Below, piece by piece: positions 49,281 through 59,745 of a DNA stretch of 64,000 nt. Made by a program: the position numbers and the translations under genes. Below the pieces are notes generated by a model, which did not search any database, was not told where the DNA came from, and was given only the letters and a program-made list of their open reading frames with translations. The DNA is taken from assembly GCF_014334015.1 (NCBI RefSeq), contig NZ_CP060488.1, positions 1,942,501-2,006,500 on the forward strand, read 5' to 3'. The stretch is from Bacteroides sp. M10 (GTDB lineage: Bacteria; Bacteroidota; Bacteroidia; Bacteroidales; Bacteroidaceae). Positions within the stretch are counted from its first letter, which is position 1. Each line of letters opens with the position of its first letter.

Positions 49281-50561
49281 ATGGCCAAAAAAGAAGAAAC
49301 AATCAGCTTGATTGATACATTTTCGGAATTTAAGGAACTGAAGAATATCGATAGAACGACGATGGTTAGCGTACTCGAAGAGTCGTTCCGTAGCGTAATC
49401 GCGAAAATGTTTGGCACCGATGAAAATTACGACGTGATCGTGAACCCGGACAAGGGTGACTTCGAGATATGGCGTAACCGTGAAGTTGTGGCCGACGAAG
49501 ATTTGACTAACCCGAATATGCAGATTTCGTTGAGCGAAGCACAGAAAATCGATGCTTCTTACGAAGAAGGTGAAGAGGTGACTGACGAGGTGATCTTTGC
49601 CAAGTTCGGACGTCGTGCGATCCTGAATCTTCGCCAGACACTGGCTTCCAAGATTCTGGAACTCGAAAAAGACAGTATTTATAATAAATATATAGATAAG
49701 GTAGGTACTATCATCAATGCAGAAGTATATCAGATCTGGAAAAAAGAGATGTTGCTTTTAGACGATGAAGGAAACGAGTTGCTGTTACCTAAGACCGAAC
49801 AAATCCCGAGCGACTTTTATCGTAAAGGTGAAACGGCCCGTGCAGTAGTTGCCCGCGTGGATAACAAGAATAATAATCCTAAGATTATCTTGTCACGTAC
49901 TTCTCCCGTTTTCCTGCAACGCCTGTTCGAGATGGAAGTACCCGAAATTAATGATGGTTTGATTACCATCAAGAAGATTGCCCGTATCCCCGGCGAACGT
50001 GCCAAGATCGCGGTGGAATCTTACGATGACAGAATCGACCCTGTAGGAGCCTGTGTAGGTGTAAAGGGAAGTCGTATTCATGGCATTGTTCGTGAACTTC
50101 GCAATGAGAACATCGACGTAATCAATTACACATCGAACATCTCATTGTTTATACAGCGCGCTTTAAGCCCGGCTAAGATTTCTTCTATTCGTCTGAACGA
50201 GGAAGAGAAGAAAGCAGAGGTATTCCTCAAACCGGAAGAAGTTTCGCTGGCTATCGGTAAAGGCGGTTTGAATATCAAACTGGCCAGTATGTTAACTGAG
50301 TACACTATCGACGTGTTCCGTGAGTTGGATGAGAATGTAGCTGACGAAGATATCTATCTCGACGAGTTCAGAGACGAAATCGACGGATGGGTGATCGACG
50401 CTATCAAAGCTATCGGCATCGATACAGCAAAAGCTGTGTTGAATGCTCCTCGTGAGATGTTGATTGAAAAGACGGACTTGGAAGAAGAGACAGTGGACGA
50501 GGTAATACGCATTTTGAAATCGGAGTTTGAAGAAGAAGATCCTTCTTCAATTGAAAATTAA
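49281..50561 (+). CDS. nusA: Transcription termination/antitermination factor NusA
   Basis: A 426-residue NusA, which binds RNA polymerase and nascent RNA to control pausing and termination. It has the N-terminal polymerase-binding domain (residues about 1-125), an S1 domain (IINAEVYQIWKKEMLLLDDE), then two KH domains (VGACVGVKGSRIHGIVREL and SLAIGKGGLNIKLASMLTEY). The acidic repeat region found at the C-terminus of E. coli NusA (495 residues) is largely absent, as in other Bacteroidetes. It lies two bases after rimP, and infB follows after an inverted-repeat gap. Confidence 0.94.
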   Translation: MAKKEETISLIDTFSEFKELKNIDRTTMVSVLEESFRSVIAKMFGTDENYDVIVNPDKGDFEIWRNREVVADEDLTNPNMQISLSEAQKIDASYEEGEEVTDEVIFAKFGRRAILNLRQTLASKILELEKDSIYNKYIDKVGTIINAEVYQIWKKEMLLLDDEGNELLLPKTEQIPSDFYRKGETARAVVARVDNKNNNPKIILSRTSPVFLQRLFEMEVPEINDGLITIKKIARIPGERAKIAVESYDDRIDPVGACVGVKGSRIHGIVRELRNENIDVINYTSNISLFIQRALSPAKISSIRLNEEEKKAEVFLKPEEVSLAIGKGGLNIKLASMLTEYTIDVFRELDENVADEDIYLDEFRDEIDGWVIDAIKAIGIDTAKAVLNAPREMLIEKTDLEEETVDEVIRILKSEFEEEDPSSIEN

Positions 50562-50644
50562 AAATTAAAAATTAAAAATTTGCGATGCAATACAACGCAG
50601 CAGACTTTTATTTTTTAATTCTCAATTCTCAATTTTCAATTAAA
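50548..50644. repeat. Iterated AATTAAA inverted repeat between nusA and infB
   Basis: Short AT-rich units (AAAATTAAAAATT repeated at 50548-50580) face complementary CAATTCT/CAATTTTCAATT units at 50613-50643 around a 32-nt centre. The left arm overlaps the nusA stop codon. It resembles the dyad after the nitroreductase gene in design but not in sequence. Confidence 0.55.
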
Positions 50645-50674
50645 CAAGCTCCATTTATTCATTAATTTTAAAAT

Positions 50675-53600
50675 ATGACGATAAGGTTAAACAAAGTTAC
50701 AAGAGATTTGAACGTAGGAATCGCGACGGTAGTTGAGTTCCTGCAAAAGAAAGGGCATACCGTTGAGGCTAATCCTAATACTAAAATTAGCGAGGAGCAA
50801 TACGCTATACTCGTAAAGGAGTTTAGTACAGATAAGAACCTTAGACTTGAATCGGAGCGTTTCATACAGGAACGTCAGAATAAGGAACGTAATAAGGCAT
50901 CGGTATCGATTGAAGGCTTCGAAAAGCAGCCCGAAAAACCGAAGTCGGAAGATGTGATTAAGACAGTCGTACCTGAGGATGCACGTCCGAAGTTTAAACC
51001 TGTCGGAAAAATAGATTTGGATAAATTGAACGGTCGTAAACCTGAAAAGGTAGAGAAAGAACCGGAACAGAAACAGGAAGAACCGGTTGTGGAACGGCCT
51101 GTCGTTAAACCCGAAGTGAAAAAGGAGCCCGAGAAGAGAGAACCCGAGGTGAAGAAGGAAGAGGTGGTGACATCCCCTGTTTCTGTAGTAGAGCCTACTC
51201 CAGTGGTGGTTGAACCCGTAGTAGTGCCGGAACCTGTAGTGGAGACGAAGCCGGTAGAAGTTGAAAAAGTAGTAGAAGAAGTGAAAAAAGAAGAGCCGAA
51301 GGTAGTAGTAGCTGCACCTGTGAAGGCGGAAGAACATAAAGAAGAAGAAAAGGTGGAAACTGCACAGGCTGAAGTAACCCCGGTAGCGGAAAAGGCTCCG
51401 GAGGATGATGGTGTTTTCAAAATCCGTCAACCGGAATTAGGCGCGAAGATTAATGTGATCGGTCAGATCGACTTGGCTGCATTGAATCAGTCTACTCGTC
51501 CCAAGAAGAAATCGAAGGAAGAGAAACGTCGCGAACGTGAAGAAAAGGAAAAAATCCGTCAGGATCAGAAGAAGTTGATGAAGGAAGCTATCATCAAGGA
51601 AATCCGTAAGGATGATTCTAAATTGGCGAAGAGCGGACCTAAGGACAGTGCGGAAGCAGCTGCTAACAAGAAGAAACGTAACCGTATCAATAAAGAGAAG
51701 GTGGACGTTAACAATGTTGCAACTTCCAACTTTGCTGCTCCAAGACCTAATGTACAGGGTAAAGGCGGCAATAGTAACGGTCAGGGTGGCCAGGCCAACG
51801 GACAGGGAAATAACAACAGAAGAAATAACAATAACAATAAAGATCGCTTCAAGAAGCCGGTTATCAAACAGGAAGTGAGCGAGGAAGACGTAGCAAAACA
51901 GGTAAAAGAAACCCTTGCACGTCTGACAACCAAAGGTAAGAATAAAACGTCCAAATACCGTAAAGAGAAACGTGAAATGGCTTCCAACCGTATGCAGGAA
52001 CTGGAAGATCAGGAAATGGCAGACAGCAAGGTATTGAAGTTGACCGAGTTCGTTACGGCTAACGAATTGGCAACGATGATGGATGTTTCTGTTAACCAGG
52101 TTATCGCTACTTGTATGAGTATTGGTATCATGGTTTCCATCAACCAGCGTTTGGATGCTGAAACCATCAATCTGGTGGCTGAAGAATTCGGATTCAAGAC
52201 TGAGTATGTAAGTGCGGAAGTGGCACAAGCTATCGTTGAAGAAGAAGATGCTCCGGAAGATTTGCAACCGCGCGCTCCGATTGTAACAGTGATGGGACAC
52301 GTTGACCACGGTAAGACTTCTTTGCTCGACTATATCCGTAAGGCGAATGTAATTGCCGGTGAGGCCGGAGGTATTACCCAGCATATCGGTGCTTATAACG
52401 TGCAACTGGAAGATGGTCGTCGTATTACGTTCCTCGATACTCCGGGTCACGAAGCGTTTACCGCTATGCGTGCACGTGGTGCCAAAGTAACGGATATTGC
52501 TATCATTATTGTGGCTGCCGATGATAACGTGATGCCACAGACGAAGGAAGCGATCAATCACGCGATGGCTGCCGGTGTACCTATTGTATTTGCAATCAAT
52601 AAGGTAGATAAACCGACTGCAAATCCGGATAAGATTAAAGAAGAACTGGCTGCAATGAATTACCTTGTTGAAGAATGGGGTGGTAAATATCAGTCACAAG
52701 ATATCTCTGCCAAGAAAGGTATGGGTGTGGAAGACTTGCTGGAAAAAGTATTGCTCGAAGCAGAAATGCTCGACTTGAAAGCAAATCCGGACCGTAATGC
52801 TACGGGTTCCATCATCGAATCTTCACTGGATAAGGGACGTGGATATGTAGCTACTGTATTGGTATCTAACGGTACTTTGAAAGTAGGAGACATCGTATTG
52901 GCGGGAACCAGCTACGGACGTGTGAAGGCTATGTTCAACGAACGTAACCAACGCGTCAAGGAAGCAGGACCTTCCGAACCGGCATTGATTCTGGGATTGA
53001 ATGGTGCTCCTGCTGCAGGTGACACATTCCATGTAGTCGAAAGCGATCAGGAAGCTCGTGAGATCACTAATAAACGTGAGCAGCTGGCTCGTGAACAAGG
53101 TTTGCGTACGCAGAAGATCCTTACATTGGATGAGTTGGGTCGTCGTATTGCTTTGGGTAACTTCCAGGAATTGAACATCATCGTTAAGGGTGACGTGGAT
53201 GGTTCTGTGGAAGCGTTGAGCGATTCGTTGATTAAGTTGTCTACGGAACAAATTCAGGTAAATGTTATCCATAAGGGTGTGGGAGCAATTTCTGAATCTG
53301 ATGTTTCTCTGGCTGCTGCTTCGGATGCGATTATTGTCGGATTCCAGGTACGTCCTTCGGGTGCTGCCGGTAAGATGGCCGACCAAGAGGGTGTTGACAT
53401 CCGTAAGTATTCTGTCATCTACGATGCAATCGAAGAGGTAAAGGCTGCTATGGAAGGTATGTTGGCTCCGGAAGTAAAGGAACAGATTACTGCAACCATC
53501 GAAATCCGCGAAGTATTCAATATTACGAAAGTCGGTCTTGTAGCCGGAGCAATGGTGAAGACCGGAAAGGTGAAACGCAGCGACAAGGCTCGTTTGATCC

Positions 53601-53776
53601 GCGATGGTATCGTAATCTTTACCGGAAACATCAACGCATTGAAACGTTTCAAGGACGATGTGAAGGAAGTAGGTACAAACTTCGAGTGTGGTATCAGTCT
53701 GGTAAACTGCAACGACATGAAGGTAGGCGATATGATCGAGACATTCGAAGAAATAGAAGTGAAACAGACATTGTAA
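50675..53776 (+). CDS. infB: Translation initiation factor IF-2
   Basis: A 1033-residue IF-2, the GTPase that places initiator fMet-tRNA on the ribosome. The N-terminal IF2N-type helical domain is [20 protein letters not shown]. It is followed by a long Lys/Glu/Val/Pro-rich linker (about 90-270) and a charged segment with Asn/Gly repeats (about 360-400). The G-domain begins near 530: GHVDHGKTS at 541-549, then [13 protein letters not shown] and [14 protein letters not shown]. Domains II to IV follow, ending [16 protein letters not shown]. The full length is typical of Bacteroides. A GGCACGGATT-family repeat follows the stop. Confidence 0.95.
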   Translation: MTIRLNKVTRDLNVGIATVVEFLQKKGHTVEANPNTKISEEQYAILVKEFSTDKNLRLESERFIQERQNKERNKASVSIEGFEKQPEKPKSEDVIKTVVPEDARPKFKPVGKIDLDKLNGRKPEKVEKEPEQKQEEPVVERPVVKPEVKKEPEKREPEVKKEEVVTSPVSVVEPTPVVVEPVVVPEPVVETKPVEVEKVVEEVKKEEPKVVVAAPVKAEEHKEEEKVETAQAEVTPVAEKAPEDDGVFKIRQPELGAKINVIGQIDLAALNQSTRPKKKSKEEKRREREEKEKIRQDQKKLMKEAIIKEIRKDDSKLAKSGPKDSAEAAANKKKRNRINKEKVDVNNVATSNFAAPRPNVQGKGGNSNGQGGQANGQGNNNRRNNNNNKDRFKKPVIKQEVSEEDVAKQVKETLARLTTKGKNKTSKYRKEKREMASNRMQELEDQEMADSKVLKLTEFVTANELATMMDVSVNQVIATCMSIGIMVSINQRLDAETINLVAEEFGFKTEYVSAEVAQAIVEEEDAPEDLQPRAPIVTVMGHVDHGKTSLLDYIRKANVIAGEAGGITQHIGAYNVQLEDGRRITFLDTPGHEAFTAMRARGAKVTDIAIIIVAADDNVMPQTKEAINHAMAAGVPIVFAINKVDKPTANPDKIKEELAAMNYLVEEWGGKYQSQDISAKKGMGVEDLLEKVLLEAEMLDLKANPDRNATGSIIESSLDKGRGYVATVLVSNGTLKVGDIVLAGTSYGRVKAMFNERNQRVKEAGPSEPALILGLNGAPAAGDTFHVVESDQEAREITNKREQLAREQGLRTQKILTLDELGRRIALGNFQELNIIVKGDVDGSVEALSDSLIKLSTEQIQVNVIHKGVGAISESDVSLAAASDAIIVGFQVRPSGAAGKMADQEGVDIRKYSVIYDAIEEVKAAMEGMLAPEVKEQITATIEIREVFNITKVGLVAGAMVKTGKVKRSDKARLIRDGIVIFTGNINALKRFKDDVKEVGTNFECGISLVNCNDMKVGDMIETFEEIEVKQTL

Positions 53777-53798
53777 TAGGCAGTGCTGAATCAATATC

Positions 53799-53863
53799 AG
53801 GCACGGATTACGCGGATTTCACGGTTCTTTAATAAATCCGTGTAATCCGTGAAATCCGTGCCT
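53799..53863. repeat. GGCACGGATT palindromic element, copy B
   Basis: AGGCACGGATTACGCGGATT at the left pairs with the TAATCCGTGAAATCCGTGCC-type right side, ending at 53863. It lies in the infB-cvpA gap, 22 bp after the infB stop. It matches copies A and C in the outer arm. Confidence 0.7.
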
Positions 53864-53888
53864 GAATTATATCATAGAATAGAAGAAT

Positions 53889-54422
53889 ATGGCAACGATT
53901 GATATAATTATCCTTATTGTAATAGGCGCCGGAGCGATTGTAGGTTTTGTAAAAGGCTTCATTCGTCAGTTGGCTTCTATTTTGGGGTTGATAGTCGGTC
54001 TGTTGGCAGCGAAAGCTCTGTATGCCTCTTTGGCGGAAAAGCTTTGCCCGACGGTGACGGATTCAATGACAGTTGCGCAAGTGTTGGCTTTTATCATGAT
54101 CTGGATTGCCGTACCATTGATCTTTGTATTGATTGCCTCGCTATTGACAAAAGCAATGCAGGCTATTTCGCTGAACTGGCTGAATCGCTGGTTAGGAAGT
54201 GGGCTGGGAGCACTTAAGTTTCTGTTGTTAACGAGTGTAGTGATTGGTGCGATAGAGTTTGTGGACAGCGATAATAAGTTAATTAGTGCAACAAAAAAGG
54301 AAGAATCTTTGTTATATTATCCGATGGAAACGTTTGCGGGGATCTTTTTCCCTGCTGCGAAGAATATGACGCAACAATATATATTAGAGAATAAAGATAA
54401 AGATGCAACAAGAACCCAATAA
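53889..54422 (+). CDS. CvpA family membrane protein
   Basis: A 177-residue inner-membrane protein with four predicted spans. The CvpA opening reads [40 protein letters not shown] follows, and a span lies at about 63-85 ([20 protein letters not shown]). In E. coli CvpA is linked to colicin V production and envelope homeostasis; the biochemical function is not known. The C-terminus is polar and ends at a stop that overlaps the extended sufB start. It stands between infB and the suf operon. Confidence 0.85.
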   Translation: MATIDIIILIVIGAGAIVGFVKGFIRQLASILGLIVGLLAAKALYASLAEKLCPTVTDSMTVAQVLAFIMIWIAVPLIFVLIASLLTKAMQAISLNWLNRWLGSGLGALKFLLLTSVVIGAIEFVDSDNKLISATKKEESLLYYPMETFAGIFFPAAKNMTQQYILENKDKDATRTQ

Positions 54423-54423
54423 A

Positions 54424-55902
54424 ATGAAACCCAATCAGAAAGACGAACTTGAAAAGAAGACTGATAATGAGTTTGTCCGGAAATTTGCGGAGGAGAAATA
54501 TAAATACGGCTTCACCACAGAGGTGCATACGGATATCATTGAGCGTGGACTTAATGAAGATGTCATTCGTCTGATTTCATCGAAAAAGGACGAACCGGAG
54601 TGGTTGCTGGAGTTTCGACTGAAAGCGTATCGCCATTGGCTGACGCTGGAAATGCCTACCTGGGCACATCTCCGTATCCCTGAAATTGATTATCAGGCGA
54701 TTTCTTATTATGCCGATCCGACAAAGAAGAAAGAAGGACCGAAGAGCATGGAGGAAGTCGATCCTGAACTGATAAAGACGTTTAATAAACTGGGAATTCC
54801 TTTGGAAGAGCAAATGGCTCTTAGTGGAATGGCAGTGGATGCCGTTATGGACTCTGTTTCCGTAAAGACTACCTTCAAGGAAACGCTGATGGAGAAAGGA
54901 ATTATATTCTGCTCGTTCAGTGAAGCCGTGCGGGAGCATCCGGATCTGGTGAAGAAATATATGGGCTCGGTAGTAGGTTATCGGGACAATTTCTTTGCAG
55001 CGTTGAATTCCGCAGTGTTCTCTGACGGCTCTTTCGTGTATATTCCGAAAGGAGTACGTTGCCCGATGGAGCTTTCCACTTATTTCCGTATCAATGCTCG
55101 TAACACGGGACAATTTGAGCGTACGCTGATTGTAGCGGATGATGATTCGTATGTTTCTTATCTGGAAGGATGTACGGCTCCGATGCGGGATGAAAATCAG
55201 TTGCATGCCGCTATCGTTGAGATCATTGTGCACGACCGTGCAGAAGTAAAATACAGTACCGTTCAGAACTGGTATCCGGGAGATGCAGAAGGCAAGGGCG
55301 GTGTATACAACTTTGTGACTAAACGTGGTAACTGTAAAGGAGTAGACAGTAAATTATCCTGGACACAAGTGGAAACCGGTTCGGCAATCACCTGGAAATA
55401 TCCTTCCTGTATCCTGACGGGCGATAACTCGACTGCTGAATTCTATTCCGTAGCTGTAACGAACAACTATCAGCAGGCAGATACCGGAACGAAGATGATT
55501 CATCTGGGTAAGAACACTCGTAGTACGATTGTAAGTAAAGGTATTTCTGCTGGGCATAGTGAAAACTCCTATCGTGGGTTGGTACGCGTGGCCGAGAAAG
55601 CGGATAATGCTCGTAATTATAGCCAGTGTGACTCTCTGTTGCTGGGAGATAAGTGTGGTGCACATACCTTCCCGTATATGGATATTCACAATGAGACGGC
55701 AGTGGTAGAGCATGAAGCTACGACAAGCAAGATTAGTGAAGACCAGATATTTTATTGCAACCAGCGCGGTATTCCGACAGAAGATGCTATCGGACTTATT
55801 GTGAACGGATATGCAAAGGAAGTGTTGAATAAACTTCCGATGGAATTTGCGGTAGAAGCACAGAAACTGCTTACCATCTCATTGGAAGGAAGCGTGGGGT
55901 GA
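54424..55902 (+). CDS. sufB: Fe-S cluster assembly scaffold SufB
   Basis: A 492-residue SufB, part of the SufBCD complex that builds iron-sulfur clusters. I start it at 54424 ([20 protein letters not shown]); an ATG at 54403 overlapping cvpA adds seven residues and cannot be excluded. Motifs are [39 protein letters not shown] text ([17 protein letters not shown]), [19 protein letters not shown] (with the conserved Cys), [15 protein letters not shown] and [18 protein letters not shown]. It leads the order sufB-C-D-S. Confidence 0.95.
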   Translation: MKPNQKDELEKKTDNEFVRKFAEEKYKYGFTTEVHTDIIERGLNEDVIRLISSKKDEPEWLLEFRLKAYRHWLTLEMPTWAHLRIPEIDYQAISYYADPTKKKEGPKSMEEVDPELIKTFNKLGIPLEEQMALSGMAVDAVMDSVSVKTTFKETLMEKGIIFCSFSEAVREHPDLVKKYMGSVVGYRDNFFAALNSAVFSDGSFVYIPKGVRCPMELSTYFRINARNTGQFERTLIVADDDSYVSYLEGCTAPMRDENQLHAAIVEIIVHDRAEVKYSTVQNWYPGDAEGKGGVYNFVTKRGNCKGVDSKLSWTQVETGSAITWKYPSCILTGDNSTAEFYSVAVTNNYQQADTGTKMIHLGKNTRSTIVSKGISAGHSENSYRGLVRVAEKADNARNYSQCDSLLLGDKCGAHTFPYMDIHNETAVVEHEATTSKISEDQIFYCNQRGIPTEDAIGLIVNGYAKEVLNKLPMEFAVEAQKLLTISLEGSVG

Positions 55903-55944
55903 TGTTGACTTTTTAATAGTAAATCGTAAAATCGTAAATATATC

Positions 55945-56697
55945 ATGTTAGAAATAAAAGACCTGCATGCCAGCATTAATGGCAAAGAGATATTGAAAGG
56001 TATTAACCTGACGGTGAATCCCGGTGAGGTGCACGCTATTATGGGACCGAATGGTTCCGGTAAAAGTACGCTTTCCTCCGTATTGGTGGGTAATCCGGCT
56101 TTTGAGGTAACAAAAGGTTCGGTTACTTTTTATGGAAAGGATCTGTTGGAGTTGAGCCCCGAAGATCGTAGCCATGAAGGAATCTTCCTTAGTTTCCAGT
56201 ATCCGGTAGAGATTCCGGGTGTAAGCATGGTGAACTTTATGCGTGCTGCTGTGAATGAGCAACGTAAATATAAAGGTCTGCCTGCACTGACCGCCAGTGA
56301 GTTTCTGAAGCTGATGCGTGAGAAACGTGCGGTGGTGGAGTTGGATAATAAACTGGCTAACCGTTCGGTGAATGAAGGCTTTTCCGGTGGTGAGAAGAAA
56401 CGGAACGAGATTTTTCAGATGGCTATGCTGGAACCGCGTTTGAGCATTCTCGACGAGACAGACTCCGGTTTGGATATTGATGCGCTCCGTATTGTTGCGG
56501 AAGGAGTGAACAAGCTGAAAACTCCTGAAACAAGTACAATCGTTATTACCCACTATCAACGTTTGCTCGATTATATCAAGCCTGATATTGTGCATGTCCT
56601 TTATAAAGGTCGTATCGTAAAAACTGCCGGACCGGAACTTGCCCTGGAACTGGAAGAAAAAGGATACGATTGGATTAAGAAAGAAGTAGGAGAATAA
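55945..56697 (+). CDS. sufC: Fe-S cluster assembly ATPase SufC
   Basis: A 250-residue ABC-type ATPase that energises the SufBCD scaffold in the cytosol. Walker [15 protein letters not shown] lies at about 34-47, the signature [15 protein letters not shown] follows the Q-loop region [11 protein letters not shown], Walker B is [16 protein letters not shown], and the H-loop [13 protein letters not shown]. There are no membrane spans. It follows sufB by 42 bp. A palindromic repeat occupies the gap before sufD. Confidence 0.95.
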   Translation: MLEIKDLHASINGKEILKGINLTVNPGEVHAIMGPNGSGKSTLSSVLVGNPAFEVTKGSVTFYGKDLLELSPEDRSHEGIFLSFQYPVEIPGVSMVNFMRAAVNEQRKYKGLPALTASEFLKLMREKRAVVELDNKLANRSVNEGFSGGEKKRNEIFQMAMLEPRLSILDETDSGLDIDALRIVAEGVNKLKTPETSTIVITHYQRLLDYIKPDIVHVLYKGRIVKTAGPELALELEEKGYDWIKKEVGE

Positions 56698-56700
56698 TTT

Positions 56701-56774
56701 TAGGCACGGATTACACGGATAACGCGGTTTTGCTCATGTATTTTAAACTGTGAAATCCGTGTAATCCGTGCCTG
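56701..56774. repeat. GGCACGGATT palindromic element, copy C
   Basis: TAGGCACGGATTACACGGAT on the left and its complement ending in CCGTGCCT at 56773 face each other across an AT-rich middle. It lies within the suf operon, between sufC and sufD, where it might reduce read-through or stabilise the upstream message. Confidence 0.7.
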
Positions 56775-56795
56775 TAAATAAAAAAAATATAAGCT

Positions 56796-58139
56796 ATGAT
56801 GGTTGAACAACAATATATAGAACTTTTCTCACAGACGGAAGCGATGATCTGCAAGCATAGTGCCGAAGTGCTGAATGCGCCTCGTGCATCAGCATTTGCC
56901 GATTTTGAGCGACTCGGATTTCCGACCCGTAAGATGGAGAAGTACAAATATACGGATGTGAGCAAGTACTTTGAACCGGATTTCGGTTTGAACTTGAATC
57001 GTTTGGCTATTCCGGTCAATCCGTATGAAGTGTTTAAGTGTGATGTGCCGAATATGAGTACAGCACTCTATTTTGTGGTAAATGACACATTCTATAGTAG
57101 AGCCCTTCCGAAAGCGAATTTACCTGAAGGCGTGATCTTCGGAAGTCTGAAAGAGGTGGCCGAACAGTATCCTGACTTGGTGAAGAAGTACTACGGCAAA
57201 CTGGCAGATACCTCTAAAGATGGTGTGACTGCTTTCAATACCGCTTTTGCACAAGATGGTGTTGTCTTTTATGTGCCGAAGAATGTGGTGGTGGAAAAAA
57301 CAATCCAGTTGGTAAATATCCTGCGTGCAGATGTTAACTTTATGGTGAACCGTCGCGTACTGATTATCCTGGAGGATGGCGCGCAAGCCCGTTTGCTGAT
57401 TTGTGACCATGCAATGGATAATGTGAACTTCCTGGCGACACAAGTTATTGAAGTATTTGCCGGTGAGAATGCGGTATTCGATATGTATGAACTGGAAGAA
57501 ACACATACAAGCACAGTTCGTATCAGTAACCTGTATGTAAAGCAAGAGGCCAACAGCAATGTATTGCTCAACGGAATGACTTTGCATAATGGTACTACCC
57601 GCAACACGACCGAAGTGTTGCTGGCAGGAGAAGGAGCCGAAATAAACCTTTGTGGTATGGCGATTGCCGACAAGAACCAGCACGTAGACAATCATACAAG
57701 TATTGACCATGCCGTACCGAATTGTACCAGCAATGAGCTGTTCAAGTATGTGCTCGACGACCAGTCGGTAGGTGCGTTTGCCGGATTGGTACTCGTGCGT
57801 CCCGATGCACAACATACGAATTCCCAACAGACTAACCGGAATCTTTGTGCTACGCGTGATGCAAGAATGTATACACAACCTCAATTGGAGATTTATGCGG
57901 ATGATGTGAAATGTTCGCATGGAGCAACAGTAGGCCAGTTGGATGAAGGCGCATTATTCTACATGCGTTCGCGCGGTATTGCAGAGAAAGAAGCCCGTCT
58001 GCTGTTGATGTTCGCATTTGTCAACGAAGTGATCGATACCATTCGTTTGGAAGCGCTGAAAGATCGTTTGCATCTATTGGTAGAGAAACGTTTCCGTGGC
58101 GAGTTGAATAGATGTCAGGGTTGTGCCATTTGTAAGTAA
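56796..58139 (+). CDS. sufD: Fe-S cluster assembly protein SufD
   Basis: A 447-residue SufD, the partner of SufB in the scaffold complex. It starts MMVEQQYIELFSQTEAMICK (the second Met is equally possible). Family signs are the early FPTRKMEKYKYTDVSKYFEP, the beta-helix core INLCGMAIADKNQHVDNHTS, VDNHTSIDHAVPNCTSNELF, RPDAQHTNSQQTNRNL and the C-terminal HGATVGQLDEGALFYMRSRG. The length suits the family. It lies 13 bp before sufS. Confidence 0.94.
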   Translation: MMVEQQYIELFSQTEAMICKHSAEVLNAPRASAFADFERLGFPTRKMEKYKYTDVSKYFEPDFGLNLNRLAIPVNPYEVFKCDVPNMSTALYFVVNDTFYSRALPKANLPEGVIFGSLKEVAEQYPDLVKKYYGKLADTSKDGVTAFNTAFAQDGVVFYVPKNVVVEKTIQLVNILRADVNFMVNRRVLIILEDGAQARLLICDHAMDNVNFLATQVIEVFAGENAVFDMYELEETHTSTVRISNLYVKQEANSNVLLNGMTLHNGTTRNTTEVLLAGEGAEINLCGMAIADKNQHVDNHTSIDHAVPNCTSNELFKYVLDDQSVGAFAGLVLVRPDAQHTNSQQTNRNLCATRDARMYTQPQLEIYADDVKCSHGATVGQLDEGALFYMRSRGIAEKEARLLLMFAFVNEVIDTIRLEALKDRLHLLVEKRFRGELNRCQGCAICK

Positions 58140-58152
58140 CCACTAAAAAATA

Positions 58153-59370
58153 ATGAACGTGGATATTCAAAAGATACGTGAAGATTTTCCGATATTGAGC
58201 CGCACGGTTTACGGTAAACCTTTGGTTTATTTCGACAACGGTGCGACAACACAGAAACCCCGTCTGGTGGTTGATGCGTTGGTGGATGAATATTATTCCG
58301 TCAATGCCAATGTGCATCGCGGCGTACATTATCTTTCCCAGCAAGCTACGGAACTGCATGAGGCTTCCCGTGAAACGGTACGTCAGTTCATCAATGCCCG
58401 TAGCACGAATGAAGTTGTCTTTACACGCGGAACAACAGAAAGTATCAACCTGCTTGTTTCCAGCTTCGGTGACGAGTTTATGGAAGAAGGGGATGAAGTG
58501 ATTGTTTCCGTGATGGAGCATCATAGCAACATCGTTCCCTGGCAACTGTTGGCTGCCCGTAAAGGAATTGCCATAAAAGTAATCCCGATGAATGATAAAG
58601 GCGAACTTCTGCTGGATGAATATGAAAAACTATTTTCCGAACGTACGAAAATAGTCAGCGTAGTTCATGTATCGAACGTACTGGGTACAGTGAATCCGGT
58701 GAAGGAGATGATCGCAACAGCTCATGCGCATGGTGTACCTTGCCTGATAGATGCTGCACAGTCTATTCCTCACATGAAAGTGGATGTACAGGAGTTGGAT
58801 GCCGATTTTTTGGTATTCTCCGCCCATAAGATATATGGTCCGACAGGTGTCGGAGTGCTTTACGGAAAAGAAGAATGGTTAGATCGCCTTCCACCTTATC
58901 AGGGAGGAGGAGAGATGATTCAGCATGTCTCTTTCGAGAAGACCACTTTTAATGAACTTCCTTTCAAGTTTGAAGCCGGTACGCCCGACTATATCGGAAC
59001 TACCGGACTGGCAAAAGCCCTTGATTATGTGAACGGACATGGCATTGAACAGATAGCCGCCCATGAGTATGAACTGACAACTTACGCTTTGCAACGTCTG
59101 AAAGAAATCCCCCATATACGTATATTCGGTGAAGCAGCCGAACGGGGAGCAGTCATTTCCTTCCTGGTGGGAGATATCCATCATTTCGATCTCGGCACGT
59201 TGCTGGACCGTCTAGGCATTGCCGTGAGAACGGGGCATCATTGTGCACAACCTCTCATGCAACGTCTTGGCATAGAAGGAACGGTACGTGCTTCGTTTGC
59301 CATGTACAATACCAAATCGGAAATAGACACTTTGGTGGCAGGAATTGAACGTGTCAGCAAGATGTTTTAA
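58153..59370 (+). CDS. sufS: Cysteine desulfurase SufS
   Basis: A 405-residue PLP-dependent desulfurase that takes sulfur from cysteine for the SufBCD scaffold. Motifs are LVYFDNGATTQKPRLVVDAL, NVHRGVHYLSQQATELHEAS, FTRGTTESINLLVSSFG, the SAHKIYGPTGVGVLYGK segment with the PLP-binding lysine (FSAHK) and RTGHHCAQPLMQRLGIEGTV, where Cys is the active residue. The C-terminal lobe is complete. It ends the suf operon, with a terminator hairpin at once after it. No sufE-like gene is seen nearby. Confidence 0.95.
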   Translation: MNVDIQKIREDFPILSRTVYGKPLVYFDNGATTQKPRLVVDALVDEYYSVNANVHRGVHYLSQQATELHEASRETVRQFINARSTNEVVFTRGTTESINLLVSSFGDEFMEEGDEVIVSVMEHHSNIVPWQLLAARKGIAIKVIPMNDKGELLLDEYEKLFSERTKIVSVVHVSNVLGTVNPVKEMIATAHAHGVPCLIDAAQSIPHMKVDVQELDADFLVFSAHKIYGPTGVGVLYGKEEWLDRLPPYQGGGEMIQHVSFEKTTFNELPFKFEAGTPDYIGTTGLAKALDYVNGHGIEQIAAHEYELTTYALQRLKEIPHIRIFGEAAERGAVISFLVGDIHHFDLGTLLDRLGIAVRTGHHCAQPLMQRLGIEGTVRASFAMYNTKSEIDTLVAGIERVSKMF

Positions 59371-59377
59371 AGATATG

Positions 59378-59410
59378 AGCTGCTATTCCTGTGGGGTAGC
59401 GGCTTTTTTT
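59378..59410 (+). terminator. Intrinsic terminator of the suf operon
   Basis: AGCTGCTA (59378-59385) pairs with TAGCGGCT (59397-59404, one G-U pair) and is followed by a seven-T run. It starts 7 bp after the sufS stop. Confidence 0.85.
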
Positions 59411-59600
59411 ATTCTTTAACTAAAAAAAGAGGGCCTCGAGTGCAGTGATTTGAGCTTTCGTGCGTCTAATAGGTAAAGAAACAAAATGTTCTTTGAATAT
59501 CAGGAGGGTCGTGAGACCATGCTTATATTATATAAATTCTCTCTCTTTAACATTAATGCAGCTATATCGTAAAAAGTTACGGTGTAGCTGCAACTTTTTT
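59411..59600 (+). ncRNA. Candidate small RNA between terminators
   Basis: This gene-free stretch ends in its own terminator-like hairpin: GCAGCTA (59558) with TAGCTGC (59585) outside, CGTAA with TTACG inside, then TTTTTT at 59595-59600. There is no open frame for it to terminate. Upstream is GGTC-GTGA-GACC (59507-59518), a GNRA-type tetraloop hairpin. No strong TAnnTTTG promoter was found. Read-through from sufS is an alternative source. Confidence 0.35.
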
Positions 59601-59689
59601 AGGGACTTCCCCGTCTAATAGAGTAGTTGTAACCATTGAAACAGCTGTTGCGATTGAAGATGAATTGAATATTATTGTATGTAAAAAGA

Positions 59690-59726
59690 AAGGGGAAACG
59701 CTGATAACAGCGAATCCCCTTTTTTA
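59690..59726. terminator. Bidirectional terminator before alpha-galactosidase stop
   Basis: Nested stems AAGGGGA with TCCCCTT (59690-59696 and 59715-59721) and CGCTG with CAGCG inside around ATAA, flanked by A-run and T-run on either side. It sits 20 bp beyond the stop of the minus-strand alpha-galactosidase and can end transcripts on both strands. Confidence 0.8.
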
Positions 59727-59745
59727 TCGATTATTTCCTTCCTTT

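Noticed and set aside
51437..52561. Long reverse-strand frame opposite infB (also others of 200-300 codons opposite infB, sufB, sufD, and the Sel1 gene)
   Set aside because: These are open only because of codon bias on the plus strand, with unlikely amino-acid composition and no neighbour logic.
54403..54422. sufB start at 54403 overlapping cvpA
   Set aside because: Kept only as an alternative; ATG 54424 follows the cvpA stop directly and adds nothing unlike the family. The choice is weak.
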